NCBI GenBank assembly: GCA_028716265.1
Contig: JAQUQD010000020.1
Coordinates: forward strand, 1-41,819
From: Bacteroidales bacterium
GTDB lineage: Bacteria; Bacteroidota; Bacteroidia; Bacteroidales; JAGONC01
Reading direction: 5' to 3'
Length of the DNA stretch: 41,819 nucleotides
Shown here: piece by piece, positions 1 through 8,232 of the stretch
How positions within the stretch are numbered: position 1 is the first letter of the stretch
Layout of the letters: each line of letters opens with the position of its first letter
Notes under the pieces: generated by a model
What the model was told of the DNA's origin: nothing
Database searches by the model: none
What the model saw: the letters and a program-made list of their open reading frames with translations, nothing else
Made by a program: the position numbers and the translations under genes

Positions 1-1069
1 CGAACGCCACACTGGTGGCGCTGATCCCATGCAGGCGGTCGGTGGCCCAGAAGCCCAGGATCAGGACAAAGAGGATCACGGATTTGACCTCCTGGAAACT
101 GAGCTTTCCCATGCTTTTATATTCCTGTCTGAGCCGCTCCATCCCGCCTGCGATCTGCGGCCTGCGCTCTTCAGGTTTGAGCGGGAAAAAGACTTTCATC
201 GCAAGGAGATATCCTATCAGCATCAATCCGATCATCACCGGGAACTGGGCCATCATCCAGTCGGTAAAATAGATCTTCCCGCCAATGGCTCCCCCGATGA
301 TGGCTACCGCCAGCAGGTTCGCACCTGAACCGGTCATAAAGGCCCCAGCTCCCAGGTTGATCTGCAGCAGGTTCTGCAAAACAATGCTCCGCCCGAAGTT
401 GGTCTTTCCGTTATCCCGGTGCGCGCCATAAATGGCGGCAATCACCATAAATATGGGCAGCAGGATCGCTGCTTTGGCTGTGGTCGCTGAAATGAAAGCA
501 GACAGCACCACGTTGATCACCAGGAAACTCAGAAACACCGATCCAGCTGTTTTCCCGAACCGCAACAGGAACCACAGCGCAAATCGCTTGGCAATTCCTG
601 TCTTGACCAGCATGCTGGCCAGAACGAACGACATGATGTTGAGCCACATGACCGGATGACCCAACTGGGCCAGCGCTTCTTTCTCGGGTAGAACATTGCA
701 GAGGATCAGGCTGATAATGACCAGCAGGGAGGTCAGGTAGTTGGGAATGGCATCCGTGAGCCACAACAGGATGCTGGCGGCAAAGATCGCCAGCATCAGG
801 TGATTGCTCCTGGAAAAAGCGATCGGCCCCAGCTTCTCAAAAGCTTTTTTTGCTTCCTCTGAGATCAATCCCGCCGGATCAATGTCGGTCAGAAAGGGCA
901 GATGGGTAAAGAAACCAAATACAATGAAGGCGATGAGCGCCAGGGGCGGACCCAGGATCGCAAGCCACTTCTCAAATTTCGATTTCTCCCTTTTCGGGAG
1001 CTTTTCGATGCGGTACTGGTGCATGTCCAGCGGATCATACGCAGCCTGACGGGGCTTGTTGTCTTCCAT
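1..1069 (-). CDS. DASS-family sodium:dicarboxylate/sulfate symporter, C-terminus cut by window edge
   Basis: This is an inner-membrane anion:Na+ symporter of the DASS/SLC13 (CitT/SdcS) family. It is absent from the ORF track because it has no stop inside the window. I read it from ATG at 1069 (MEDNKPRQAAYDPLD). A soluble N-terminus of about 40 residues is followed by many hydrophobic segments. Visible family features are SILLWLTDAIPNYLTSLLV near the first helices and the polar segment FMTGSGANLLA, which resembles the substrate/sodium loop (SNT-like) of the family. About 356 residues are present against a usual 450-600, so the last helices lie outside. It follows the CYTH gene by 23 bases and is probably co-transcribed with it. 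The substrate cannot be told from sequence; a C4-dicarboxylate, sulfate or phosphate are all possible. Confidence 0.85.
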   Translation of the reverse strand, partial: MEDNKPRQAAYDPLDMHQYRIEKLPKREKSKFEKWLAILGPPLALIAFIVFGFFTHLPFLTDIDPAGLISEEAKKAFEKLGPIAFSRSNHLMLAIFAASILLWLTDAIPNYLTSLLVIISLILCNVLPEKEALAQLGHPVMWLNIMSFVLASMLVKTGIAKRFALWFLLRFGKTAGSVFLSFLVINVVLSAFISATTAKAAILLPIFMVIAAIYGAHRDNGKTNFGRSIVLQNLLQINLGAGAFMTGSGANLLAVAIIGGAIGGKIYFTDWMMAQFPVMIGLMLIGYLLAMKVFFPLKPEERRPQIAGGMERLRQEYKSMGKLSFQEVKSVILFVLILGFWATDRLHGISATSVAF

Positions 1070-1092
1070 AAATGATATTTTGTTGAATCAGA

Positions 1093-1560
1093 CTACCAGG
1101 TTGTAAAAGGATGCTTCATGAGGATGACATTATAATATCGGACATCTCCTGTGACCTCTTCCCCCAGCCAGCCAGGCTTTTCGAAGGATTCCTGCTCCGA
1201 CGGCAACTCGATCTCCGCCAATACCAGCCCCTGGTTTTCGCCATAAAATTCATCCACTTCAAAGGTGAATTTCCCGGCCGGGACCAGGTACCTGGTCTTA
1301 TCAATCACACCGGGCTCGCATATCTTCAGCAGCTCTTCCACTTCTGACACAGGGATCTCCTTTTCCCATTCATACCGGCTGGCACCGGAAGCGTTGCCGA
1401 TCCCCTTGACCGTAATATAACCCTTGTCTCCCTTGATCCTGACCCGTACAGCCCGTTCGGGGACGGACGACAGATACCCCTGGGTGATCCGGGTTGCTTT
1501 TATACTAAAAGGTTTGAAATCACCCTTTACCAGAAATTTACGTTCGATTTCCTGTGCCAT
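1093..1560 (-). CDS. CYTH-domain triphosphatase-like protein
   Basis: This 155-residue protein is a single CYTH (CyaB/thiamine triphosphatase) tunnel domain. It opens with the diagnostic ExExK signature as EIERKF. The later charged strands of the beta tunnel follow in order: VRVRIKGDKGYITVKG, YEWEKEIP, KFTFEVDEF and LAEIELPSE. All the acidic and basic positions expected for metal and triphosphate binding appear present, and the length matches small bacterial CYTH enzymes. Characterised members of this size hydrolyse inorganic tripolyphosphate, but adenylate cyclase activity is also known in the superfamily, so the substrate is open. It starts 3 bases after a degenerate CYTH-like gene, and the pair lies downstream of a phosphate uptake cluster. 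That fits a role in polyphosphate or nucleotide metabolism (inference). Confidence 0.9.
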   Translation of the reverse strand: MAQEIERKFLVKGDFKPFSIKATRITQGYLSSVPERAVRVRIKGDKGYITVKGIGNASGASRYEWEKEIPVSEVEELLKICEPGVIDKTRYLVPAGKFTFEVDEFYGENQGLVLAEIELPSEQESFEKPGWLGEEVTGDVRYYNVILMKHPFTTW

Positions 1561-1563
1561 TTT

Positions 1564-2211
1564 TCAAATATTTTCGTTTGCCAGTGGTTTATTGATCATG
1601 CCGATCACACGCTTGATGGCCTGAAGGTAATTGATATTTTCAATCCCTTGAAGGCCAATATCCTGGATCGTTTTTTTAATATCCTCTATTTCTGTGGATT
1701 CTGAATTAACGGTGACCACCCTGGCACCATTGATCAGTACAATGCCATACTCACAAATGGTATCATTCACCATGTAGCCGTATCGTTTTTTACACACCCG
1801 CACCGCCTGCAGATCAGGGTGGCTGCGGATCATGGCCATAAATTCATCGTACGTATATTCTGGTTTTATCAGGTCTGGCATCTTTACCTGGAAGGCAGGA
1901 AAAACCTCGCCGGCAAGCATTTCTGCTTTCATAGGGAATTCTCCTTTCATCAGGGGATCCCATAGCTCCAGGCCCTCCAGCGTGTGCACATATGTTTTGA
2001 TATCCATCTTCCCGTCGCGGATCTTGGTGTTGTTGATATCGTTGATCCGCGACATGATGTAGATCTCCTCCGAATAGCGTTCCCAGACTTTTTCAGGAAT
2101 GGGCACCGAGAGACGGGCCATCCGCTTCCAGGCATTGTCAAAATTCTGTCCGAACGACCGGAATTCATACCTTGGTTTGGTCGCCTGTCCGACTACCAGC
2201 TTTTCTGCCAT
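1564..2211 (-). CDS. Degenerate CYTH-like protein paired with the CYTH enzyme
   Basis: This 215-residue soluble protein has no confident family match. Read beside its neighbour it shows the same order of strands: KIRDGKMDIKTYV against VRIKGDKGYITVKG, LWDPLMKGEFPM against RYEWEKEIPV, and VCKKRYGYMVNDTICEYGIVLINGARVVTVNSES against IDKTRYLV...FEVDEF...LAEIELPSE. The N-terminal ExExK is absent; the matching place reads YEFRSFG, and most acidic tunnel residues are replaced. I infer a catalytically dead or re-purposed CYTH fold, perhaps a partner or ligand sensor for the CYTH enzyme that begins 3 bases downstream. The fold call is by eye and needs a structure prediction. No signal peptide or membrane segment is present. 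Confidence 0.6.
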   Translation of the reverse strand: MAEKLVVGQATKPRYEFRSFGQNFDNAWKRMARLSVPIPEKVWERYSEEIYIMSRINDINNTKIRDGKMDIKTYVHTLEGLELWDPLMKGEFPMKAEMLAGEVFPAFQVKMPDLIKPEYTYDEFMAMIRSHPDLQAVRVCKKRYGYMVNDTICEYGIVLINGARVVTVNSESTEIEDIKKTIQDIGLQGIENINYLQAIKRVIGMINKPLANENI

Positions 2212-2385
2212 ACTTTATGTTTTGATTAATAGTATCATTGACTGTGATTATGAAGTATTTTTTTAGTCTTTCCCTACAGGGACTTGGGATTATGAAAATC
2301 CGATTTAATGTACCCCACCCCTGCACCCCTCCCCTGCCAGCAGGGGAGGGGACGGGGGAGGGGTAAATGGTTAACATCCCCTGTT
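2212..2385. other. Intergenic segment with GC-rich hairpin element
   Basis: This is non-coding DNA between the lamin-tail lipoprotein and the CYTH-like gene. An AT-rich half is followed by a pyrimidine/purine-rich block that starts ATGTACCCCACCCCTGCA and contains a perfect 12-base inverted repeat. A related sequence starting ATGCACCCCACCCCTGCA recurs near 10116. It is probably a dispersed repeat that may also act as a terminator or processing site inside the long minus-strand transcript. Confidence 0.5.
2326..2351. repeat. Perfect 12-bp inverted repeat (hairpin)
   Basis: The arms CCCCTCCCCTGC and GCAGGGGAGGGG are exact reverse complements separated by two bases, so the transcript can form a very stable hairpin on either strand. 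There is no clean U-tract on the minus side, so it may be a repeat element or RNA-processing signal more than a standard terminator. Confidence 0.75.
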
Positions 2386-4824
2386 TTACGGCATATTGGC
2401 CGTTCCCCGCGTAATGGTGTTCAGCAGCTGCCAGGTATCGGAGCCATCGGGTAGCCTTCCGTATGACTGTGTGGTTTCCATGGCCGGTATGGCGATATTG
2501 TCGATCACGGTGCCACTGGTATCTTCCAGCCATACTTCATCGCCGCCGCTGGAGAGGCCGAATCCGCTGGGATCGTCATCATCCACCACGATCACCAGCC
2601 AGCCCATTGCAGGTACGATGCTCCCTGCCGGGAATTCCTTTTTGGGCTTGCTGCCTGACTGTCCGCCCGGATCATAGATCTTATACCCGCTGATATCAAG
2701 CTCGACCGGGGAGGCATTATAGATCTCCACCCAGTCGGGATCGCCTGTCACACCGCGGGAATAGAGTTCGTTCACCACAACCCCTCCCGGCACGGCATTG
2801 CTGTTGGCTGTTCCTTTTGTTATAGTGAAGAGTATCTGCCAGTTATCGGTACCATCCGGATACCGGCCATAGGATTGTGTTTCCTCCAGGGCAGGGAAGG
2901 TAACGCTGTCGATTACCGTACCGTCGGCATTTTCCAGCCATACCTGTTCGCCGCCACTCGAAAGCCCGAACCCGCTCTCGGCTTCATCGTCGGTCACGAT
3001 CACATAGAATCCCCCGGTGGGAATGACGGTACCTGCCGGAAATTCCTTCTTCGGCTTGGTACCTTCCAGACCACCACTGTCGTAGATCTTGTATCCGGAA
3101 AGGTCGATATCCTTATCTGAATCATTGAAGATCTCGATCCAGTCAGGATTCTCCGATGTACCCCTTGAATAGAGCTCATTCATCCAGATCAGGACCACAT
3201 CAGGGATCACATTGCTGTTGGCCGCTCCTTTTGTAACTGTATAAAGCATCTGCCAGTTTTCGGCGCCATCCGGATAACGGCCGTACGACTGCCCTGCCTC
3301 CAGGGCGGGGAAAGTGACATCGTCGATGACCGTTCCGTCGGCATTTTCCAGCCATACCTGTTCTCCGCCGCTGGAGAGTCCGAATCCGCTTTCCGCCTCA
3401 TCATCGGTCACGATCACAAAGAATCCTTTGGATTGGATGGTGGTGCCTGCGGGGAACTCCTTCTTGGGCTTGGTGCCTGCCTGGCCGCCGCTGTCGTAGA
3501 TCTTGTACCCGGAGAGGTCAACGTCGGCATCCGAATCATTGAACACTTCTATCCAGTCGGGATCCTCGGTCGTACCCTGCGAATAGAGCTCATTCATTAC
3601 GATCCTTATCTGGGGGGGTGGGGTATTATCGTTGGCAGCGCCTTTGGTCACGACATAGAATGCCTGGAAGGTAGAAGCTCCGTCAGGATAACGTCCGTAG
3701 GATTCGTTTTCTTTCAGTGCTGGAAAGACACAATTGTCGATGACATTTCCGGAAGGGTTTTCCAGCCAGATCTCTTCGCCGTCGCTGGAGAGACCAAAAC
3801 CACTGGCATCGGCGTCATCCGTGACGATGACAACGAAGCCGTGGGCTGTAATGGTGGTCCCGGCAGGGAATTCTTTTTTGGGCTTTGAACCCGATTGTCC
3901 TCCGCTGTCATAGATCTTATACCCGCTGATGTCGGCATCGAATGCAGAGGCATTATAGATTTCGACCCAGTCGGGATCCTCTGTTGAGCCCTGGGAGAAT
4001 ACTTCATTGATAAAAAGGGTGGGAGCAGGCACTTCACTGCTGTTCGCAGTACCGCGGGTGATGGTGTTCACGATCTGCCAGGTGGGCGATCCGTCGGGAA
4101 TGCGGGCCCATGACTGAGTGGGTTCAAATCCGGGGAAGGCGATGTTATCAATGACCGATCCACTGGCATTTTCAAACCACACCTCATCACCACTGGAGGA
4201 AAGTCCGAAACCTGCCTCGCCTCCTACATCCACCACGATCACGTAGAATCCTTTCGGAGGTACAATGGTTCCTGAAGGAAACTCCAGCTTCTGCTTGGTA
4301 CCTGATTGTCCACCCGGATCATAGATCTTATAACCAGTCAGATCAGCAGGACTGTCAGAGTTATTGTAGATCTCGATCCAGTCAGGATCCTCCGGAACGC
4401 CTCGTGAGTAGATCTCATTCATCAGAATGGAAGGTGCACCAACGGTATAACTTGCAGCTGATGCAGGTGCACCGGCCGGGTTGGTCGCCTTTTTCCCTGC
4501 ATTGGATTCAGCTTCGATGTAATATTGTACCTGAACATCACTGGCTTGTGCCGGGATCTGTCCGGAATACGTGCTGCCGGAGGCTGTCATGGCCACACTG
4601 GTAAAACTGCCTGTACCTGCTTTATAAAAGAGGATTACAGCCTTAATGCCATCATTGCTGGTCACCTTCGCCGTGACCGTTACAACATCATTATCTCCCG
4701 GAGCCAGGGGGCTCATCGACATATTGGTGATCACCGGAGGCCCTTCGAAAATTTCATCCTTTACACAGCCGGTAATGAAAAGCGCAGCTATGAAGAACAT
4801 CATGACAAAATATCGTGTTTTCAT
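2386..4824 (-). CDS. Lipoprotein with five tandem lamin-tail domains
   Basis: The 812-residue product begins with a lipoprotein signal (lipobox LFITGC, acylated Cys about residue 20) and is expected on the cell envelope. Residues about 28-130 form one Ig-like domain (PVITNMSMSPLAPGD...). From about residue 132 five near-identical lamin-tail (LTD) repeats of about 136 residues follow. Each opens with a NE(I/L/V)(Y/F)S.G motif then DPDW(I/V)E(I/V), continues GYKIYD.GG, GFGLSS.G, VWLE and a central FPA, and ends YGR.PDG...TKGAAN. LTDs are beta-sandwich modules found in secreted bacterial proteins, often beside nucleases or phosphatases, but no enzyme domain is present here. It starts 30 bases after the phosphate-type porin, so it may be a surface partner of that porin. 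No T9SS sorting tail is seen. Confidence 0.88.
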   Translation of the reverse strand: MKTRYFVMMFFIAALFITGCVKDEIFEGPPVITNMSMSPLAPGDNDVVTVTAKVTSNDGIKAVILFYKAGTGSFTSVAMTASGSTYSGQIPAQASDVQVQYYIEAESNAGKKATNPAGAPASAASYTVGAPSILMNEIYSRGVPEDPDWIEIYNNSDSPADLTGYKIYDPGGQSGTKQKLEFPSGTIVPPKGFYVIVVDVGGEAGFGLSSSGDEVWFENASGSVIDNIAFPGFEPTQSWARIPDGSPTWQIVNTITRGTANSSEVPAPTLFINEVFSQGSTEDPDWVEIYNASAFDADISGYKIYDSGGQSGSKPKKEFPAGTTITAHGFVVIVTDDADASGFGLSSDGEEIWLENPSGNVIDNCVFPALKENESYGRYPDGASTFQAFYVVTKGAANDNTPPPQIRIVMNELYSQGTTEDPDWIEVFNDSDADVDLSGYKIYDSGGQAGTKPKKEFPAGTTIQSKGFFVIVTDDEAESGFGLSSGGEQVWLENADGTVIDDVTFPALEAGQSYGRYPDGAENWQMLYTVTKGAANSNVIPDVVLIWMNELYSRGTSENPDWIEIFNDSDKDIDLSGYKIYDSGGLEGTKPKKEFPAGTVIPTGGFYVIVTDDEAESGFGLSSGGEQVWLENADGTVIDSVTFPALEETQSYGRYPDGTDNWQILFTITKGTANSNAVPGGVVVNELYSRGVTGDPDWVEIYNASPVELDISGYKIYDPGGQSGSKPKKEFPAGSIVPAMGWLVIVVDDDDPSGFGLSSGGDEVWLEDTSGTVIDNIAIPAMETTQSYGRLPDGSDTWQLLNTITRGTANMP

Positions 4825-4854
4825 CTTTAAATGGGTATATGATTAATATTTCTT

Positions 4855-6438
4855 TTAAAAATCGATTTCAAACCTTACCGTGACCATGTGGTAGTTTTCC
4901 CCTGCTTTGCCTGCTGCCTCCACAACCTGCTTTGGATCTTTGGTCAGGTTACCGTCGGCGTCATAGCCCACATACAGCTTGCCTTTTCCGTTGGCATACC
5001 GGTCGTGATTCAAATAGGCATAGTTGAACATCATTTTCACATTGTTGGTGATATAATAATTCAACCCCAGCGTATAGCCTTCACCGGCGCCTCCCATAAG
5101 CTTTTCCATTCCACTGTTCAGGCTGAGGTAATCATAACGAAGTGCAAGCTCGATGTCGCCCCATTTCTTGCCCCGGCTTACCTGGGTGAATTCTCCGTCG
5201 TCCGGATTGTAGTTGTATTTTCCCCCGAAGATCAGCCAGCTGCCAAAAACATAAAATCCGTCAAAATAATGGTTCACTCCCTTAACGGTATCGTCCACAC
5301 CGCTTAGCAGATATTCTCCCTGGATTCTCAGTCCTTTATGGTATGCGGCCAGCTCCAGTCCGCCCAGTGTCGCATGGTCGATGGGTCCCACCAGGTCGGT
5401 GTCGATGTATTTTTTCCGGTTGATGCTGGTGAGGGAACGGGTGCTGTAGCGAAGGGTTCCCACAACTTCGGCATCCGTTTTGGGCGTGCGGTACGATCCG
5501 GAAACTCCCAGGTGCAAACCCTTGTCCGGGTCATCAGGGAACCCCATAAACACTACCCTTCCTGTCAGGGAGTATCCTTCGTCCATGCCATAGTCTTTGT
5601 TGTTGTCTTCCGAGAATATTCTTTCCTCCAAGTCACCGACATTCTGGAAAAAGATACCTCCCTGGAGAAGTAACCACTTGTAATGATACGTGGCACCCAG
5701 TCCGATATGCCGTGACGGAGCGAAGGCGTTAACCGCCATGGGACGCTCGATGAAGGTCAGGTATCGGGAGGTGGTGGTCCTTTCCATGGAATAATATTCT
5801 TTAAAGTTACCTGCCCGCAGGGAAACTCCTTTATTGAAGGTGTACTCGAGGTAGGCATCTTTCAATTCCAGTTCGGAGTTGCTAATATCCATATCGAATT
5901 CACCATACCAGTGCTTACCGATCTGGGCCTTGGCACCCAGACGTGCCCTGCGGATGGAGTAACCGTTTCCGATCGGATTCATCACATCTCCAAAGAACCA
6001 TGCCCCGTCGGCCTGGACACGGAAGTCGAACCAGAAACGGTAATCGTTCTTATAGCTCTCAAATACCAGGATCCCATTCCGTTCTTCGGCGAACAACGGA
6101 TTGCGGTTCACACGGACACCATACTGATTGTAACGGACATTATAGATCATCATGACATCCGTTACGGTTTTACCACTGAGTCCAATCTCAATCTTTTCGT
6201 GATCGGGATGGGTAAAAACGAGTACATCCGATGAGGCTGCGCTTACCTGAATGGAGTACATCCCGTTTTCATTGGTCAGAACGGAAGCATCGGTTCCCTT
6301 GAGGCTGACCGTGGCCTCTTTAACGGGCTCCTGCCCAATGTTCGAGGTGACCTTACCAGTCACAGTGCGTACCTGTGCACTCACATGAAGGCCACCCATG
6401 AAGGTCAGCAGGATGAGAAAGAAATAAAACTTTTTCAT
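4855..6438 (-). CDS. Phosphate-selective porin (OprP/OprO-like) with N-terminal carboxypeptidase-regulatory-like domain
   Basis: This is a 527-residue outer-membrane protein. Signal peptide residues 1-21 end in HVSAQ. Residues about 24-105 form a CarboxypepD_reg-like beta-sandwich (VTGKVTSNIGQEPVKEATVSLKG...NENGMYSI), a Bacteroidota add-on seen on many outer-membrane proteins. The rest is a phosphate-selective porin O/P barrel, with RRARLGAKAQIGKHWYGEFDMDI, LKDAYLEYTF, LRAGNFKEYYSMER and a C-terminal barrel strand ending VRFEIDF with terminal Phe. It lies 50 bases after the PiT-HTH gene and 30 before the LTD lipoprotein. The operon position strongly supports uptake of phosphate or a phosphorylated anion across the outer membrane. 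Confidence 0.87.
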   Translation of the reverse strand: MKKFYFFLILLTFMGGLHVSAQVRTVTGKVTSNIGQEPVKEATVSLKGTDASVLTNENGMYSIQVSAASSDVLVFTHPDHEKIEIGLSGKTVTDVMMIYNVRYNQYGVRVNRNPLFAEERNGILVFESYKNDYRFWFDFRVQADGAWFFGDVMNPIGNGYSIRRARLGAKAQIGKHWYGEFDMDISNSELELKDAYLEYTFNKGVSLRAGNFKEYYSMERTTTSRYLTFIERPMAVNAFAPSRHIGLGATYHYKWLLLQGGIFFQNVGDLEERIFSEDNNKDYGMDEGYSLTGRVVFMGFPDDPDKGLHLGVSGSYRTPKTDAEVVGTLRYSTRSLTSINRKKYIDTDLVGPIDHATLGGLELAAYHKGLRIQGEYLLSGVDDTVKGVNHYFDGFYVFGSWLIFGGKYNYNPDDGEFTQVSRGKKWGDIELALRYDYLSLNSGMEKLMGGAGEGYTLGLNYYITNNVKMMFNYAYLNHDRYANGKGKLYVGYDADGNLTKDPKQVVEAAGKAGENYHMVTVRFEIDF

Positions 6439-6488
6439 AATTTAACAGATTTAATTAATAATTAGATGTTAGTCATTTCTATTTGGCT

Positions 6489-7523
6489 TTAAAGGTTATT
6501 GATGAACTGTGCCAGGTTATCGTCCTGTTGCAGGTTGAGTTTCTTCTTCAGCCGGTAACGCGCTACTTCAACGCTTTTGGGTGAGATGTTCAGAAGGGTG
6601 GCGATTTCCTTGGTTGATAAATTCAACCGGATGAGCATGGCCAGGTGTTTTTCCTGCAGGGTCAAATGAGGGAAGCCTGCAGTGAGTTTCATCTGGAAAT
6701 CCTTGTGGACCTGCTCGATCTGGCTGTAGAAATTTTCTTTTTCGGTCGTAAAACTCATCCTTTGCCTGATTCTGGCAGAAAGCTGTCTGAAAAGCAACTC
6801 AGCCTCCGTCCGGTCGCTTGCTTTAGTTATCCGGTCGATCTCATCCAGGATCTGTTCCAGGAATGTTCTCTGTTCCGAGAGGTTCAACGCGATATCGATG
6901 AATTCTTTCCTTTTGTTTTCAAGTCTTGCATTCAGTTCGTCCTTTTGCAGCTGGATGGTCTTGACCTCCATTTCGTGCAGTGATTGCCTGACGATATAAT
7001 TCTGGTTTTGCTGAACCAGGAGTTCGTTGGTGGTCTTCCAGCGAAGCTTTTGCTGACGAAAGACGATGAGGATAAGCGAAAGAACAATGACTGCCAGCAG
7101 GATCAGCAATCCATAAACGACCATGTCGATGGTTCTCGCCGGCAGGGAGGCCTCACCAGGATCGTCCGGAACAGGGACACCTTTTGTGATCTGAAGGTCG
7201 AACACGTTTTGCATGAAAAAAAGCATGAAAAATGTCAGAATTCCGGCGATGACGGGTGTGGCGATCCACCCTATGGCCACTCCACCCAATGCTTTTAATT
7301 TTATTTCACGGACTCCTTTTACAAGCCCGATCCCCAGAATGGATCCGATGACCACCTGGGTGCTTGAAACCGGTACCAGTGGTAATGGAGGTAGTCCCGT
7401 TTTTGCAACCAGCTCCGAGAATGTTGAGGATGAAAATAAAAACAGGACCAGGGCCTGGGCAAGCACGATGACGATCGCTGCTTCCGGGTTGAGCGATAGA
7501 ATATCGTTGCCAATGGTTTGCAT
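6489..7523 (-). CDS. C-terminal part of PiT phosphate permease fused to coiled coil and LuxR-type HTH
   Basis: The first ~110 residues are the last part of a PiT/PHO4 transporter. They include the family motif PVSSTQVVIGSILGIGL (second P-x-S-x-T-Q repeat) and the closing helices. A further membrane helix follows (VVYGLLILLAVIVLSLILIV, about 135-157), then a long charged coiled coil (about 158-235), and a C-terminal LuxR/GerE helix-turn-helix (about 285-344: LTLQEKHLAMLIRLNLSTKEIATLLNISPKSVEVARYRLKKKL). That C-terminal half looks like the membrane-anchored LuxR regulators common in Bacteroidota. The open frame begins two codons after the TAA that ends the upstream PiT half, in the same frame. 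It is therefore either re-initiated, read through, or part of a broken gene. The HTH is predicted to be cytoplasmic. A regulator physically joined to a phosphate permease is unusual. Confidence 0.82.
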   Translation of the reverse strand: MQTIGNDILSLNPEAAIVIVLAQALVLFLFSSSTFSELVAKTGLPPLPLVPVSSTQVVIGSILGIGLVKGVREIKLKALGGVAIGWIATPVIAGILTFFMLFFMQNVFDLQITKGVPVPDDPGEASLPARTIDMVVYGLLILLAVIVLSLILIVFRQQKLRWKTTNELLVQQNQNYIVRQSLHEMEVKTIQLQKDELNARLENKRKEFIDIALNLSEQRTFLEQILDEIDRITKASDRTEAELLFRQLSARIRQRMSFTTEKENFYSQIEQVHKDFQMKLTAGFPHLTLQEKHLAMLIRLNLSTKEIATLLNISPKSVEVARYRLKKKLNLQQDDNLAQFINNL

Positions 7524-7529
7524 GACACG

Positions 7530-8222
7530 TTATCCGTACGTAAAGATGCCAACAGCGATGGAAATTCCTCCGAGCAGGAACAGGAGCTGGACCCCGTCGA
7601 GCCGGTAGATCCCAAAATCAAGAACGATATTGGGCGCACTGCTGACAAACACACCCATGACATTGGCAATGTTGTTCGCCCCGAGGCTGTAGGCTCCAAA
7701 TGCTCCCACCAGGATCAGTGCCGTGCGTATATATGAATCGAGTTTGATCACATGGATCTTTGCCTTACGCAACGCCCACTTTAACAAAAGGTACAAGCCT
7801 GCTGCGAACAGCATCCCCAGAACAGGTCCGCTGATCCACGTAATGACTATTTTGCGGAGCACCACCAGGTCGGTGTTATGGCCGGTAAACAGGGTCCAGC
7901 CGATGATGGCCCCCACGATTGCCTGGCTTGTGGATACGGGCAGACGGCGCTTTGTCATGACAAAGACCGTCAAAGCAGCACATAGCGTGACTGTGAAGCT
8001 TCCCCCCAGTGCATCCACGGTGCCCAGTTCGTTGAGGGTTTCAGCTCCTCCTTTGCCCTGGAAGACAGCCCCTAGGATCACAAACGTGCTGGCGATGATC
8101 GCAGCACGTCTAAAACTGAGCATACGGGACCCGACGGCAGATCCGAAAATATTCGCAGCGTCGTTTGCTCCCAGTGACCACCCCAGGAATAATCCGCTGG
8201 ATATGAAGATGAGCAGGAGCAT
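7530..8222 (-). CDS. PiT inorganic phosphate permease, N-terminal part ended by an in-frame TAA
   Basis: I start at ATG 8222, ten bases after the DUF47 stop; the ORF-track start at 8306 would overlap DUF47 and lacks sense. The 230 residues carry the PiT/PHO4 hallmarks: GANDAANIFGSAVGS, PVSTSQAIVGAIIGW and the second-repeat LGANNIANVMGVFVSS. The frame stops after IFTYG at TAA (7532-7530), where the family normally continues with a basic residue and RVM. The following codons read RVMQTIG in the same frame. Alone this piece lacks the second STQ motif and terminal helices and should not transport. Read through, the whole chain would be about 577 residues. A lysine AAA to TAA change, or a sequencing error, explains the break most simply. 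Confidence 0.85.
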   Translation of the reverse strand: MLLLIFISSGLFLGWSLGANDAANIFGSAVGSRMLSFRRAAIIASTFVILGAVFQGKGGAETLNELGTVDALGGSFTVTLCAALTVFVMTKRRLPVSTSQAIVGAIIGWTLFTGHNTDLVVLRKIVITWISGPVLGMLFAAGLYLLLKWALRKAKIHVIKLDSYIRTALILVGAFGAYSLGANNIANVMGVFVSSAPNIVLDFGIYRLDGVQLLFLLGGISIAVGIFTYG

Positions 8223-8232
8223 CGCACAGGGA

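Noticed and set aside
15-328. Two plus-strand ORFs at the left edge
   Set aside because: Antisense to the DASS transporter, which reads as a clean membrane protein on the minus strand.
2165-2533. 122-codon minus-strand ORF
   Set aside because: Crosses the GC-rich hairpin and overlaps both neighbours out of frame; reads as repeat-derived.
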